From contig NZ_WGNY01000013.1 in assembly GCF_016124325.1 (NCBI RefSeq), positions 1 to 64,000 on the forward strand: DNA of 64,000 nucleotides, read 5' to 3'. Positions 38,289 through 47,223 of the stretch are shown piece after piece. The position numbers and the translations under genes were made by a program. This DNA is from Phenylobacterium sp. (GTDB lineage Bacteria > Pseudomonadota > Alphaproteobacteria > Caulobacterales > Caulobacteraceae). Each line of letters begins with the position of its first letter. Position 1 is the stretch's first letter. Below the pieces are notes generated by a model, which was given only the letters and a program-made list of their open reading frames with translations, made no database searches and was not told where the DNA came from.

Positions 38289-39148
38289 TGCCGCGGTGCC
38301 TTGGCGGCCAGGCGTTCGGCGGCCTCCGCGGCGCTCCAGTCGGGGCAGCCCAGCATCGAGCCCGGCAGGCTGGCCACGGCGCGTTCGCGAGCGACCTTCT
38401 GCAACACCTCGTGGCGGCCCAGGCCCCAGCTGTCGCCAGCCAGCTGGAAGGTGTCGAAGAAGCCGAGCACCACCGCCTTCGGGGGATGCAGCGCCAGGTC
38501 CTCCAGCGACACGGTGCGGTAGCCGGGGCGCGCCTCGGCGTTGGTCATGCCCGCCGCGCGCAGGATGGCGTCGACCAGGGTTCCGGGACCGGCGGTGACG
38601 CCGCCGGGCGTGAGATAGAGCGCCCGCGCCCCGGCCCAGGCGTCCGCCGCCCGCGCCAGCCGGGCGTCCATCCGCGCCACCAGCGCCTCGCCGGCCGCGC
38701 GCTCGTCCAGGGCCTCGGCCACCCGCCGGACGTTGGCGCGGACATCGGCGAAGCCCGCCGCCTCACCGATCGTGACCACCCGCACGCCACGGGCCTCCAG
38801 CGCCTGGACCAGCCGCGGCTCGCCGCCCCAGTAGCGCACCACCACCTGCGGCCGAGCGGCCAGCGCGCTCTCCAAGTCGACGCGGCGGCGCGGCAGGCCC
38901 CGAGCCAGGGCGCGCAGGTTGGAATCGGCGTCGTCCGCCCGCGCGGAGAGCCCCGCCACGGCGTCGCGCGGGCTGAGCGCCAGAACGTACTGGTCGGCGC
39001 ACTGATCGAGGGACAGGACCCGCGGGGCGGCGTCTCCTGCGGCCGGCGCCAGGAAGACGGCCGCCGTGGCGAGGGCCGTCAGTCGGCGACGAGGCCGTGC
39101 AGCATGCCGTCGAGGGTGATCCGCATCAGTTCCTCGCGGTCGGCCCAT
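38285..39148 (-). CDS. Periplasmic metal-chelate/cobalamin-binding protein
   Basis: This is a class III solute-binding protein of the BtuF/FhuD type. The mature part starts about APRVLSLDQCADQYVLALSP and shows paired lobes (ARPQVVVRYWGG, ARALYLTPGG, PPKAVVLGFFDTF). A signal peptide (LTALATAAVFLAPAAGDA) is present. The start is unclear. The only ATG in range (39148) lies inside tetR and gives a long Arg-rich leader, while a CTG at 39082 overlapping the tetR stop would give a more normal signal peptide. The ligand could be cobalamin, haem or a siderophore. No TonB receptor is nearby. Confidence 0.8.
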   Translation of the reverse strand: MGRPRGTDADHPRRHAARPRRRLTALATAAVFLAPAAGDAAPRVLSLDQCADQYVLALSPRDAVAGLSARADDADSNLRALARGLPRRRVDLESALAARPQVVVRYWGGEPRLVQALEARGVRVVTIGEAAGFADVRANVRRVAEALDERAAGEALVARMDARLARAADAWAGARALYLTPGGVTAGPGTLVDAILRAAGMTNAEARPGYRTVSLEDLALHPPKAVVLGFFDTFQLAGDSWGLGRHEVLQKVARERAVASLPGSMLGCPDWSAAEAAERLAAKAPRQ

Positions 39149-39711
39149 TCGAAGTTCGGGCGGCTGATCATCAGCGTCACGACGCCGTGGCAGGCCATCC
39201 AGAGCGCCTGGGCCGCCGAATCGCCGTCGCCCGTGCGCAGGCGACCGGCCGCCGCGACCTCGCGCACCACGCCGGAGAAGGCTTCGTAGCATTGTCGGCT
39301 CAGGTCGGAGGGGCGTTCGGGCGTGTCCGTCGATACCGGACCCCGCGCGCAATAGACAAGCTCGTAGGCGTTGGGATGCTCCAGGGCCCAGCGCATGTAG
39401 GCGTCGAGCATCATCCGGGTCCGGGCGACGGCGTCGAGCGGCCGCTGGGCGATGTCGGTGTTGCGGGCCAGGAGCTGGCGGAGCGTGCCCTCGACGATCT
39501 CCTGCAGGATGCAGGCCTTGTCGGGGAAGTGCATGTAGAGCGCGGTGGACGACACGCCGACTTCCTCGGCGATCCGGCGGATGGTGGCGCCCTCGTATCC
39601 GTCGGCCACGAAGATGCGTTCGGCGGCGTCCAGAATCTCGGCCCGCCGAAGGTGTCCGTCCCCCTTGGCCTTGCGCGCTGTCTTTCGCGGCGCTGTCGCG
39701 ACCTGGTTCAT
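39079..39711 (-). CDS. TetR-family transcriptional regulator
   Basis: This 210-residue regulator has an N-terminal helix-turn-helix (RRAEILDAAERIFVADGYEG, then TIRRIAEEVGVSSTALYMHF) and a TetR ligand domain with DAYMRWALEHPNAYELVYCA. A basic segment (APRKTARKAKGDGHLRR) precedes the DNA-binding domain. GGGGAGA lies ahead of the ATG at 39711. It leads the transcript that continues into the ABC importer, so it likely controls that importer, perhaps itself as well. Confidence 0.88.
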   Translation of the reverse strand: MNQVATAPRKTARKAKGDGHLRRAEILDAAERIFVADGYEGATIRRIAEEVGVSSTALYMHFPDKACILQEIVEGTLRQLLARNTDIAQRPLDAVARTRMMLDAYMRWALEHPNAYELVYCARGPVSTDTPERPSDLSRQCYEAFSGVVREVAAAGRLRTGDGDSAAQALWMACHGVVTLMISRPNFEWADREELMRITLDGMLHGLVAD

Positions 39712-39763
39712 GGCGTCTCCCCGCATCCACTGGTCGCCTAGCCCATCGCAAATCTCGTGGTGT

Positions 39764-39777
39764 GACAAGTCCTTGAC
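39764..39777. promoter_or_regulatory. Candidate TetR operator
   Basis: GACAAG-TC-CTTGAC is a 14-base near-palindrome (one mismatch) in the gap between the divergent tetR and methyltransferase genes. It overlaps a TTGACGG box that resembles a housekeeping -35 element for the plus strand, although no good -10 follows. It is the best symmetric site in this gap, but that is the only support. Confidence 0.3.
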
Positions 39778-39821
39778 GGCCCGACTGGACGGAACGCCGC
39801 CCTTGCGCTTAGAGGGCGGGC

Positions 39822-40718
39822 ATGACCAAGCCGCTGATCGCCGCCGCTCCGCAAGCCATGCGGACCAAGGGCTGGAGCGACTATGCGCTGCTCGACTCGG
39901 GCGGCGGCCGGAAGCTGGAGCGGTACGGTCCTCACAAGGTCGTGCGTCCGGAGCCGCAGTGCCTGTGGAGCCCTCGCCTGCCCACAGCCGAGTGGGAATC
40001 GGCCGACGCGGTGTTCGACCCCACCGACGAGGAGGACGCCGGGCGCTGGCGCTTCAAGGGGCGGCCGCAGGAGCGCTGGCCGCTGGCCTGGGGCCAGGTG
40101 AGGTTCCACGGGCGGTTCACGGCCTTCCGACACCTGGCCTTCTTCCCCGAGCAGGCGGCCAACTGGGCCTGGCTGGACGAGACGGTGCGCAGGGCCGGCG
40201 GGCAGCCGCGGGTGCTGAACCTGTTCGGCTACACCGGCGTGGCCAGCCTGGCGATGGCGGCGGCGGGGGCGGCGGTGACGCACGTGGACGCCTCGAAGAA
40301 GGCGGTGGCCTGGGCGCGGGAGAACGCCGAGCTGTCGGGGCTGGCCGACCGGCCGATCCGCTGGATCACCGAGGACGCCCGCAAGTATGTCCAGCGCGAG
40401 GCGCGGCGGGGGTCGCGCTACGAGGGGATCATCCTGGACCCGCCCAAATATGGACGAGGGCCCGGGGGCGAGGTCTGGCGGCTGTTTGAGGATTTGCCTG
40501 AACTTGCGCGCCTATGTGGCGAGATTCTTTCGGAAAACTCCAAGTTCCTGATCCTGAACGCCTATGCCGAGCGGATCTCCGGAGCGGCGCTGGCCGGGCT
40601 GCTGGCCGAGGTGCTGGCCGACCGCGGCGGACGCATCGAATGGGGCGAGCTGGCGCTGGAGGAGGCGCGCGGCGACCGCGCCATCGGCATGAGCTTCTTC
40701 GCCCGGTGGTCGGCGTGA
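39822..40718 (+). CDS. Class I SAM-dependent methyltransferase (RlmI/COG1092-like)
   Basis: This 298-residue protein has a SAM-binding fold: VLNLFGYTGVASLAMAAAGA (motif I), VTHVDASKKAVAWARENAEL and the catalytic-type IILDPPKYGRGPGGEVW (motif IV DPPK), matching the RlmI/RlmK family that methylates 23S rRNA. It lacks the N-terminal PUA domain of E. coli RlmI. The target base is not determined. Its stop overlaps the next methyltransferase start as GTGA. Confidence 0.85.
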   Translation: MTKPLIAAAPQAMRTKGWSDYALLDSGGGRKLERYGPHKVVRPEPQCLWSPRLPTAEWESADAVFDPTDEEDAGRWRFKGRPQERWPLAWGQVRFHGRFTAFRHLAFFPEQAANWAWLDETVRRAGGQPRVLNLFGYTGVASLAMAAAGAAVTHVDASKKAVAWARENAELSGLADRPIRWITEDARKYVQREARRGSRYEGIILDPPKYGRGPGGEVWRLFEDLPELARLCGEILSENSKFLILNAYAERISGAALAGLLAEVLADRGGRIEWGELALEEARGDRAIGMSFFARWSA

Positions 40719-41506
40719 ACGCCCGCGCCGTCACCTCGCTGACCAACCCCACGGTCAAGGCCGTGCGCGCCCTGCACATGCGCAAGGAACGCGACGAGAC
40801 CGGCCTGTTCGTGGCCGAGGGGCTGAAGAACGTGACCGAGGGCGTGGAGACCGGCCACGCGCCGCGCATCCTGATGTTCGGGCCCGAGGCGGCCAAGCAC
40901 CCCCTGCTCCGCAAGGCCGTGGCGGCGACGGGGGCGGCCGGCGGCGAGGTGATCGAGGTGACCCAGGACATCCTCGCCAAGGTGTCCCGGCGCGACAATC
41001 CGCAGGCGGTGGTGGGCGTGTTCGCTCAGGCGTTCCGGCCGCTGGGCGAGACCGAGCCCGGCCCCGCCGGCTGCGTGGTGGCCCTGCACCGGGTGCGCGA
41101 CCCCGGCAACCTGGGGACCATCGTGCGCACGGCCGACGCGGCCGGCTGCGGCGGGGTGATCCTGGTGGGCGAGTGCTGCGACCCCTACTCCGTCGAGGCG
41201 GTGCGGGCGACCATGGGCTCGATCTTCGCCGTGCCGCTGTCGAAGGCCAGCGAGGCCGAGTTCGCCGCCTGGCGCGCCGGCTGGACCGGCTCTGTCGTGG
41301 GCACCCTGCTCTCCGCCACGGTCGACCACCGCCAGGCGCGCTACGAGAAGCCGGCCCTGGTGCTGATGGGCAACGAGCAGCAGGGCCTGACGCCCGACAT
41401 GGCCGCGCTGTGCGACGTGAACGTGAAGATCCCCATGCGCGGCCGGGCCGACAGCCTGAACCTGTCGGTGGCCACCGGCGTCATGATCTACGCCGCCACC
41501 GGCTGA
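40715..41506 (+). CDS. SpoU/TrmH-family RNA 2-prime-O-methyltransferase
   Basis: This 263-residue knotted (SPOUT) methyltransferase has an N-terminal substrate-binding region (ARAVTSLTNPTVKAVRALHM) and the three SpoU motifs: VRDPGNLGTIVRTADAAG, ALVLMGNEQQGL and IPMRGRADSLNLSVATGV. It probably methylates 23S rRNA or tRNA ribose. The GTG start at 40715 overlaps the preceding stop codon, giving an RNA-methylation operon. Confidence 0.9.
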   Translation: MNARAVTSLTNPTVKAVRALHMRKERDETGLFVAEGLKNVTEGVETGHAPRILMFGPEAAKHPLLRKAVAATGAAGGEVIEVTQDILAKVSRRDNPQAVVGVFAQAFRPLGETEPGPAGCVVALHRVRDPGNLGTIVRTADAAGCGGVILVGECCDPYSVEAVRATMGSIFAVPLSKASEAEFAAWRAGWTGSVVGTLLSATVDHRQARYEKPALVLMGNEQQGLTPDMAALCDVNVKIPMRGRADSLNLSVATGVMIYAATG

Positions 41507-41565
41507 GCCCATGTCACAACCGGGCGGTCTCCCGCGTCCTTGAGGCGAAAGAAGGAGACCTCCCC

Positions 41566-42030
41566 ATGACCACCCGCCTCAACCTCTACGCCGTCGGCGG
41601 CAAGGCGCTGGAGCCGATGCTGGCGCTGGAAGCCCACATCCAGGCCAGCGGCCTGGAGCACAGCCTGATCGAGCTGGTGAAGATGCGCGCCTCGCAGATC
41701 AACGGCTGCGCCTTCTGCCTGCACATGCACTCGAAGGACGCCCGCGCCGCCGGCGAGGCGGAGGAGCGGCTCTACCTGCTGGACGCCTGGCGGGAGTCGA
41801 GCCTCTACACCGCCCGCGAGCGCGCCGCCCTGGCCTGGACCGAGGCGCTGACGAGGATCGCCGAGACCGGCGCGCCCGACGCCGACTGGGAGGCCGTGAA
41901 GGCCGCGTTCGGCGAAGCCGAGATCCTCGACCTCACCCTGCTGATCACCACCATCAACGCCTGGAACCGCCTGGCCGTGGGCTTCCGCAGCCAGCACCCG
42001 CGGACGTGGACGGCGAAGGCGGCGGCGTAG
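41566..42030 (+). CDS. AhpD/carboxymuconolactone-decarboxylase-family protein
   Basis: This 154-residue protein has the redox CxxC in INGCAFCLHMHSKDA with the following conserved histidine, as in AhpD-like alkylhydroperoxidases. The rest is all-helical (RERAALAWTEALTRI, AWNRLAVGFRS). It likely acts as a thiol-based peroxidase or reductase. GAAGGAGA lies 5 bases ahead of the ATG. The 232-base gap that follows holds only a hairpin near 42245. Confidence 0.9.
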   Translation: MTTRLNLYAVGGKALEPMLALEAHIQASGLEHSLIELVKMRASQINGCAFCLHMHSKDARAAGEAEERLYLLDAWRESSLYTARERAALAWTEALTRIAETGAPDADWEAVKAAFGEAEILDLTLLITTINAWNRLAVGFRSQHPRTWTAKAAA

Positions 42031-42235
42031 GGGCTGGCCGCGGGGGGGCTCGGACCTGCCCGCCTCCGGGGGCGTGGATGGTGTGGGGTTTCGGCAATGG
42101 GCCGTGGTTCGGCGGCCCGCGCGAAGTGTCTGGGGAGCGCCACGAACCGACGCACGGAGGATCGCGACGTCCGCACCCGCCGCGCGGCCTCGAAGTCGGG
42201 GCTTCTGAGCGGACCCCCTCACCCGCTCCGCGGGA

Positions 42236-42254
42236 GCTCCCCCGAGGGGGGAGC
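42236..42254. terminator. GC-rich hairpin at the 3-prime end of hrpB
   Basis: GCTCCCCC-GAG-GGGGGAGC forms a perfect 8-base stem 9 bases beyond the hrpB stop. There is no clear U-tract on either strand, so it may be a weak terminator, an mRNA end-stabiliser or part of a dispersed CCCCCTCACCCGCTC-type element in this gap. Confidence 0.4.
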
Positions 42255-42262
42255 ATCTTGTT

Positions 42263-44698
42263 CTAGGTCCCCCGCGGCTTGGCTCGCGTGGTCGGCGCCG
42301 CCGCGGCGGGGTCTTCGGGCCAGACGTGTTTGGGGTAGCGGCCGCGCATGTCGGCGCGGACGTCCTTCCAGGAGCCCTTCCAGAAGCCCGGCAGGTCCTG
42401 GGTGGTCTGGATCGGGCGGTGGGCCGGCGACAGGAGCGACAGGGTGAGGGGGACGCCGCCGACGGTGGGGTGCTGGGCGAGGCCGAACACCTCCTGCACG
42501 CGCACGTCGACGCGGGGGCCGGCCTCGGCGGCGTAGTCGACGGCGAAGCTGTTGCCGGTGGGGGCGGTCCAGCGGGCGGGCGCCTCGGCGTCGAGGCGGC
42601 GCTGCTGGTCCCAGGGGATCAGGGCGCGGAGCGCGCCGTCCAGGGCGTCGGGCCGGAGGTCGGCCAGGCGGCGGACGCCGACCAGCAGGGGCGACAGCCA
42701 CGCGTCGAGGCGGGCCAGCAGGGCGGCGTCGGACAGGTCGGGCCAGGCCGGGTCGCGGGCGTGGAGGAAGGCCGCGCGCTCGCGCAGGGAGACGGCGGCG
42801 GGACCCCACGGCAGGAGCCGGAGCCCCTCGCGCCGGACGCGGTCGGCCAGGGCGCGGGCGACGAGGGCGGGATCGGGGTTGTCGTCGGTCTCCTCGCGGA
42901 CGACGAGGCGGCCCAGGCGGGTGAGCCGCCTGGCGCGCAGGCGCCCGCCGCCGCTCTCCTCCAGGCGCGCCTCGACCTCGAACTGGCCCTCGAAGGCGGC
43001 GAGATCGGCGGGGTCCAGCGGCGCGGCGAGCAGGATGCGGTCGCGCCGCTCGCCGCCGCCCAGTTCGGCGATGGCCAGCCAGGGCTCGCGGGCGAGGGCG
43101 TCGGTGGGCTCGACGAAGGCGCCGCGGCCGGTGACGAGCTGGAACTCCCCCTGCCCGCCCCGCGCCTTGGCGATGCGCTCGGGATAGGCGAAGGCCAGGA
43201 GCAGGCCGTCGGACAGGGGGTCGCCCGTCCCGGGCTTGCCGGTGAGGCCGGCCCATCGATCCGCCAGCGCCCGGGCGTCGCGGGCGCGGGGGCCGCGGTC
43301 GCGCGCCAGGAGGTCGAGGCGGTGGCGCAGGTCGGCGTCGCGGCCGCCCAGGCCCTGTTCGGTGACGAGGGCGGCGATGCGGGCGGCGCGGGCGGCCTGG
43401 CCGGTCTCGGCGGCCTTGAGCACCATGTGGGCCAGCCGGGGCGGCAGGGGCATGTCGGAGAGCGCGCGGCCGTGCGGGGTGAGCACGCCGGCCTCGTCCA
43501 GGGCCTCCAGCCGGCGCAGGAGGGCGCGGGCCTCGGCGAAGGCGGCGGCGGGCGGCGGATCGAGGAAGGCCAGGTCGGCGGGGTCCTTCGCGCCCCAGCG
43601 GGCGAGGTCGAGGGCGAGGCCCGAGAGGTCGGCGTCGAGGATCTCCGGGTCGGCGAAGGCGGGGAGCGCGCGGGTCTCGGCCTCGTCCCACAGGCGGTAG
43701 CAGGCGCCGGGCTCGGTGCGGCCGGCGCGGCCGCGGCGCTGGTCGGCGGCGGCGCGGGAGACGCGCACGGTGGCCAGGCGCGTGAGGCCGCTGGCCGGAT
43801 CGTAGCGGGGCACGCGGGCCAGGCCGGCGTCGATCACCACGCGCACGCCCTGGATGGTCAGGCTGGTCTCGGCGATGGAGGTGGCCAGCACCACCTTGCG
43901 GCGGCCGGGGGCGGCGGGCTCGATGGCGCGGTCCTGCTCGCGCGGATCGAGGGCGCCGTAGAGCGGGGCGATGTCGACGTCGGGGCGGCGGACGCGCTCG
44001 GCCAGGCGCTCGGCGGCGCGGCGGATCTCGCCCTGCCCCGGCAGGAAGACCAGCAGGCTGCCCGGCTCCTCGGCCAGGGCGCGCTCGACGGCGCGGACGA
44101 CGCGGTCGTCGGGGGAGAGGCGCTCGTCGCGGCCCAGGTAGCGGGTCTCGACCGGGAACATGCGGCCCTGGCTCTCGACCACGGGACAGTCGCCCAGCAG
44201 GCGGGCGACGGCGGCGCCGTCGAGGGTGGCCGACATGACCAGCAGGCGCAGGTCGTCGCGGAGCAGCTTCTGGGCGTCGCGGGCCAGGGCGAGGCCGAGG
44301 TCGGCGTCGAGGCTGCGCTCGTGGAACTCGTCGAAGATCACGCAGGCCACGCCGGCCAGCTCGGGATCGGCCAGGACCATGCGGGTGAAGACGCCCTCGG
44401 TGACCACCTCTATGCGGGTGGCGGCCGAGACGCGGGTCTGCATGCGCACGCGCAGGCCGACGGTGTCGCCCACCCGCTCGCCGAGGGTGGCGGCCATCCG
44501 CGCGGCGGCGGCGCGGGCGGCGAGACGGCGCGGTTCGAGCACCACGATCCGGCCGCCCCGGGCCCACGGCTCGGCCAGCAGCTCGAGCGGAACGACGGTG
44601 GTCTTGCCCGCCCCTGGCGGGGCCACGAGCACGGCGGCGCCCGGGCCGGCCAGGGCCGCCTTCAGTTCGGACAGGATCTCGTGGACCGGAAGCATCAT
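42263..44698 (-). CDS. hrpB: ATP-dependent helicase HrpB
   Basis: This 811-residue DEAH-box helicase has Walker A APPGAGKTT, FDEFHERSLDADLGL (DEFH in place of DEAH), SATLDG, then LATSIAETSLTI and DQRRGRAGRTEPGACYRLW of the second RecA domain, the HA2-like middle, and the C-terminal HrpB-specific region (FWKGSWKDVRADMRGRYPKHVWPEDP). The RNA target is not well defined in any species. Two adjacent ATGs (44698, 44695) are possible starts. Confidence 0.95.
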   Translation of the reverse strand: MMLPVHEILSELKAALAGPGAAVLVAPPGAGKTTVVPLELLAEPWARGGRIVVLEPRRLAARAAAARMAATLGERVGDTVGLRVRMQTRVSAATRIEVVTEGVFTRMVLADPELAGVACVIFDEFHERSLDADLGLALARDAQKLLRDDLRLLVMSATLDGAAVARLLGDCPVVESQGRMFPVETRYLGRDERLSPDDRVVRAVERALAEEPGSLLVFLPGQGEIRRAAERLAERVRRPDVDIAPLYGALDPREQDRAIEPAAPGRRKVVLATSIAETSLTIQGVRVVIDAGLARVPRYDPASGLTRLATVRVSRAAADQRRGRAGRTEPGACYRLWDEAETRALPAFADPEILDADLSGLALDLARWGAKDPADLAFLDPPPAAAFAEARALLRRLEALDEAGVLTPHGRALSDMPLPPRLAHMVLKAAETGQAARAARIAALVTEQGLGGRDADLRHRLDLLARDRGPRARDARALADRWAGLTGKPGTGDPLSDGLLLAFAYPERIAKARGGQGEFQLVTGRGAFVEPTDALAREPWLAIAELGGGERRDRILLAAPLDPADLAAFEGQFEVEARLEESGGGRLRARRLTRLGRLVVREETDDNPDPALVARALADRVRREGLRLLPWGPAAVSLRERAAFLHARDPAWPDLSDAALLARLDAWLSPLLVGVRRLADLRPDALDGALRALIPWDQQRRLDAEAPARWTAPTGNSFAVDYAAEAGPRVDVRVQEVFGLAQHPTVGGVPLTLSLLSPAHRPIQTTQDLPGFWKGSWKDVRADMRGRYPKHVWPEDPAAAAPTTRAKPRGT

Positions 44699-44820
44699 GG
44701 CGCTCTAACGCGGCGCTCGCGGCCGGGCCAGCCCTCGACGCTTGACCATTCGCGCGCAAGCAAGCCACGGTCGCGCCAACATTAATTCGGCGGCCCGGGG
44801 GGCCGCATTTCGGAGGCAAC

Positions 44821-46410
44821 ATGTGGCGTGTAAAGCCGCTCGACGCGATCCTCGCGACGGCTGAGAAGAAATCACTGCACCGCTCGCTAGGACCGATCCA
44901 GCTCACGCTGCTGGGGGTCGGCGCCATCATCGGGACCGGGATCTTCGTGCTGACGGCCGCCGCCGCCCAGAAGGCGGGGCCGGGCATGATGTGGAGCTTC
45001 GTCATCGCCGGCGCCGTCTGCGCGGTGGCGGCGCTCTGCTATTCGGAACTGGCCTCGATGGTGCCGGTGTCGGGCTCGGCCTACACCTACACCTACGCCG
45101 TGGTCGGCGAGCTGCTGGCCTGGATGGTCGGCTGGGCGCTGATCCTGGAATACGCGGTGGCCGCCAGCGCCGTGTCGGTGGGCTGGTCGGGCTACTTCAT
45201 GGGCCTGCTCAAGAGCGTCACGGGGATAACCCTGCCCGCCGCATTGTCGGCGGGGCCGGTCTGGTCGCTGGACGGGATCATCCCGCACGCCGACATCAGC
45301 CACGGGATCATCAACGTGCCGGCGATCGTCGTCGCCCTGGCCGTCACCGCGCTGCTGGTGATCGGGACGACCGAGAGCGCGCGGGTGAACGCGATCCTGG
45401 TGGCGATCAAGGTGACGGCGCTCACCGCGTTCATCGCCCTGACCCTGCCGGCGATCAAGACGGGCAACTTCTCGCCCTTCACGCCCAACGGCTGGTTCGG
45501 CCCGCACGGCACCAGCGGCCTCGGCGTGGTGGGCGCGGCGGCCTCGATCTTCTTCGCCTACGTGGGCTTCGACGCGGTCTCCACGGCCGCCGAGGAGACC
45601 AAGAACCCGCAGCGCAACGTGCCCATCGGCCTGATCGGCTCGCTGGCGATCTGCACCGTCTTCTACCTGCTGGTGGCGGCGGGGGCGATCGGAGCGGTGG
45701 GCGCCCAGCCGGTGCTGGGCCCGGGCGGCGAGATCGTCCAGCCCGGCTCGGTCGGCTTCGCCGCAGCCTGCGCCACGCCGGAAAACGCCGCGCGGCTGGT
45801 CTGCTCGAACGAGGCGCTGGCCCACGTGCTGCGCGTCATCGACTGGCCGACGGTCGGCAACGCCCTGGGCCTGGCGGCCAACCTCGCCCTGCCCTCGGTC
45901 ATCCTGATGATGCTGTTCGGCCAGACGCGGATCTTCTTCGTCATGGCGCGCGACGGCCTGCTGCCCGAGAAGCTGGCCAGCATCCACCCGAAGTGGAAGA
46001 CGCCGCACATCGTCACCATGGTGACGGGCGTGTGCGTGGCCATCGCCGGGGCGCTGCTGCCCGTGGGCCAGCTGGCCGACATCTCGAACTCGGGCACCCT
46101 GTTCGCGTTCTTCATGGTGTCGATCGCGGTGCTGGTGCTGCGCGTGAAGGAGCCCAGCCGGGCGCGGCCGTTCAAGACGCCTTGGGTGTGGGTGGTGGCC
46201 CCGCTGTCGGCGGTCGGCTGCGTGCTGCTTTACTTCAACCTGCCGATCGAGGCGATGATGGTCCTGCCCGTCTGGGGCGGCCTGGGTCTCGTGATCTACT
46301 TCCTCTACGGCTTCCGGAAGAGCCACGTGGGCCGCGGCCTGATCGAGACGCACGAGCTCGACTCCGACGCGCCGCCCAGCGCGGTTCCGCCCATCTCGGG
46401 CGCGGATTGA
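44821..46410 (+). CDS. APC-family amino acid permease (cationic amino acid transporter type)
   Basis: This 529-residue membrane protein has about 12 helices. It has the APC substrate-site segment GVGAIIGTGIFVLTAAAA, MVPVSGSAYTYTYAVVGELL and YVGFDAVSTAAEETKNPQRN, a pattern seen in CAT-type permeases (YfnA/YhdG group). The substrate is an amino acid, not further defined. CGGAGGCAAC ahead of the ATG provides a good ribosome-binding site. A strong terminator follows the stop. Confidence 0.92.
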   Translation: MWRVKPLDAILATAEKKSLHRSLGPIQLTLLGVGAIIGTGIFVLTAAAAQKAGPGMMWSFVIAGAVCAVAALCYSELASMVPVSGSAYTYTYAVVGELLAWMVGWALILEYAVAASAVSVGWSGYFMGLLKSVTGITLPAALSAGPVWSLDGIIPHADISHGIINVPAIVVALAVTALLVIGTTESARVNAILVAIKVTALTAFIALTLPAIKTGNFSPFTPNGWFGPHGTSGLGVVGAAASIFFAYVGFDAVSTAAEETKNPQRNVPIGLIGSLAICTVFYLLVAAGAIGAVGAQPVLGPGGEIVQPGSVGFAAACATPENAARLVCSNEALAHVLRVIDWPTVGNALGLAANLALPSVILMMLFGQTRIFFVMARDGLLPEKLASIHPKWKTPHIVTMVTGVCVAIAGALLPVGQLADISNSGTLFAFFMVSIAVLVLRVKEPSRARPFKTPWVWVVAPLSAVGCVLLYFNLPIEAMMVLPVWGGLGLVIYFLYGFRKSHVGRGLIETHELDSDAPPSAVPPISGAD

Positions 46411-46416
46411 AGCAGG

Positions 46417-46446
46417 AAAGACCCGGGGGCGACCCCGGGTCTTTTC
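46417..46446 (+). terminator. Rho-independent terminator after the permease gene
   Basis: AAAGACCCGGGG (46417-46428) pairs with CCCCGGGTCTTT (46433-46444), giving a 12-base stem with a 4-base loop that is followed by TTC. The plus-strand U-tract overlaps the end of the stem. It begins 7 bases after the permease stop. Confidence 0.85.
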
Positions 46447-46479
46447 TTATGGCCCGCCACGAACGATCATGCGGGCGAC

Positions 46480-47157
46480 ATGAACGCACCCCAGCCGCCC
46501 CTGCCGATCCGCGCGCTCGTCGCCCCGGTCACGCCCCTGCAACAGAACTGCACCCTCGTCTGGTGCGTGAAGACCAAGAAGGCCGCGGTGATCGACCCCG
46601 GCGGCGAGGTCCCGCGCCTGCTGGAGGCGCTGAAGTCGCAGGACCTGACGCTGGAGAAGATCTGGATCACCCACGGCCACCTCGACCACGCCGGCGGAAC
46701 CGCGGCGCTGAAGGAGGCGACGGGCGTCCCCATCGAAGGCCCCCACCCCGACGACCAGTTCTGGATCGACGACATCGGGACCTCGGGCGCGAAGTGGGGC
46801 ATGCCCGACGCGCGCAGCTTCACGCCCGACCGCTGGCTGGGCGACGGCGACACGGTGAGCCTGGGCGAGACCGAGTTCGAGGTGATCCACTGCCCGGGCC
46901 ACACGCCGGGGCACGTGGTGTTCTTCCACCGGCAGGCGCGCTTCGCCCAGGTAGGCGACGTGCTGTTCCAGGGCTCGATCGGGCGCACCGACTTCCCGCG
47001 CGGGAACTACCAGGACCTGATCCATTCCATCACCAAGAAGCTCTGGCCGCTGGGCGACGACGTGCGCTTTGTGCCGGGCCACGGACCCATGTCGACATTC
47101 GGCCAGGAGCGGCGCACCAATCCGTTCGTCGCCGACGAGGTGCTGGCCGACGAGTGA
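46480..47157 (+). CDS. Metallo-beta-lactamase-fold hydrolase (glyoxalase II/YcbL-like)
   Basis: This 225-residue cytoplasmic protein has the two-metal motif ITHGHLDHAGG (HxHxDH), further ligands in HCPGHTPGHVVFF, GDVLFQGSIGRTDFPRG and VPGHGPMSTFGQE. These match the short glyoxalase II-like hydrolases such as YcbL, which act on thioesters such as S-lactoylglutathione. The exact substrate is unproven. It follows the terminator of the permease, so it has its own transcript. Confidence 0.9.
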   Translation: MNAPQPPLPIRALVAPVTPLQQNCTLVWCVKTKKAAVIDPGGEVPRLLEALKSQDLTLEKIWITHGHLDHAGGTAALKEATGVPIEGPHPDDQFWIDDIGTSGAKWGMPDARSFTPDRWLGDGDTVSLGETEFEVIHCPGHTPGHVVFFHRQARFAQVGDVLFQGSIGRTDFPRGNYQDLIHSITKKLWPLGDDVRFVPGHGPMSTFGQERRTNPFVADEVLADE

Positions 47158-47163
47158 ACGCGC

Positions 47164-47179
47164 TGAAACAACGGTTTCA
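47164..47179. promoter_or_regulatory. Inverted repeat upstream of the response regulator
   Basis: TGAAAC-AACG-GTTTCA is a perfect 6-base inverted repeat in the 66-base gap before the two-component operon, followed by GAGACATTTC, which partly repeats the half-site. It could be an autoregulatory operator, or a hairpin that ends the upstream gene. Neither can be decided from sequence. Confidence 0.35.
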
Positions 47180-47223
47180 ATTGAGACATTTCGGCGTTAC
47201 GGCCGGCGACCAAGCTGGCCCGC

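Noticed and set aside
39079..39821. A cobalamin riboswitch upstream of the ABC importer
   Set aside because: No B12-box-like sequence or structured leader was seen. The importer follows tetR directly with overlapping genes.
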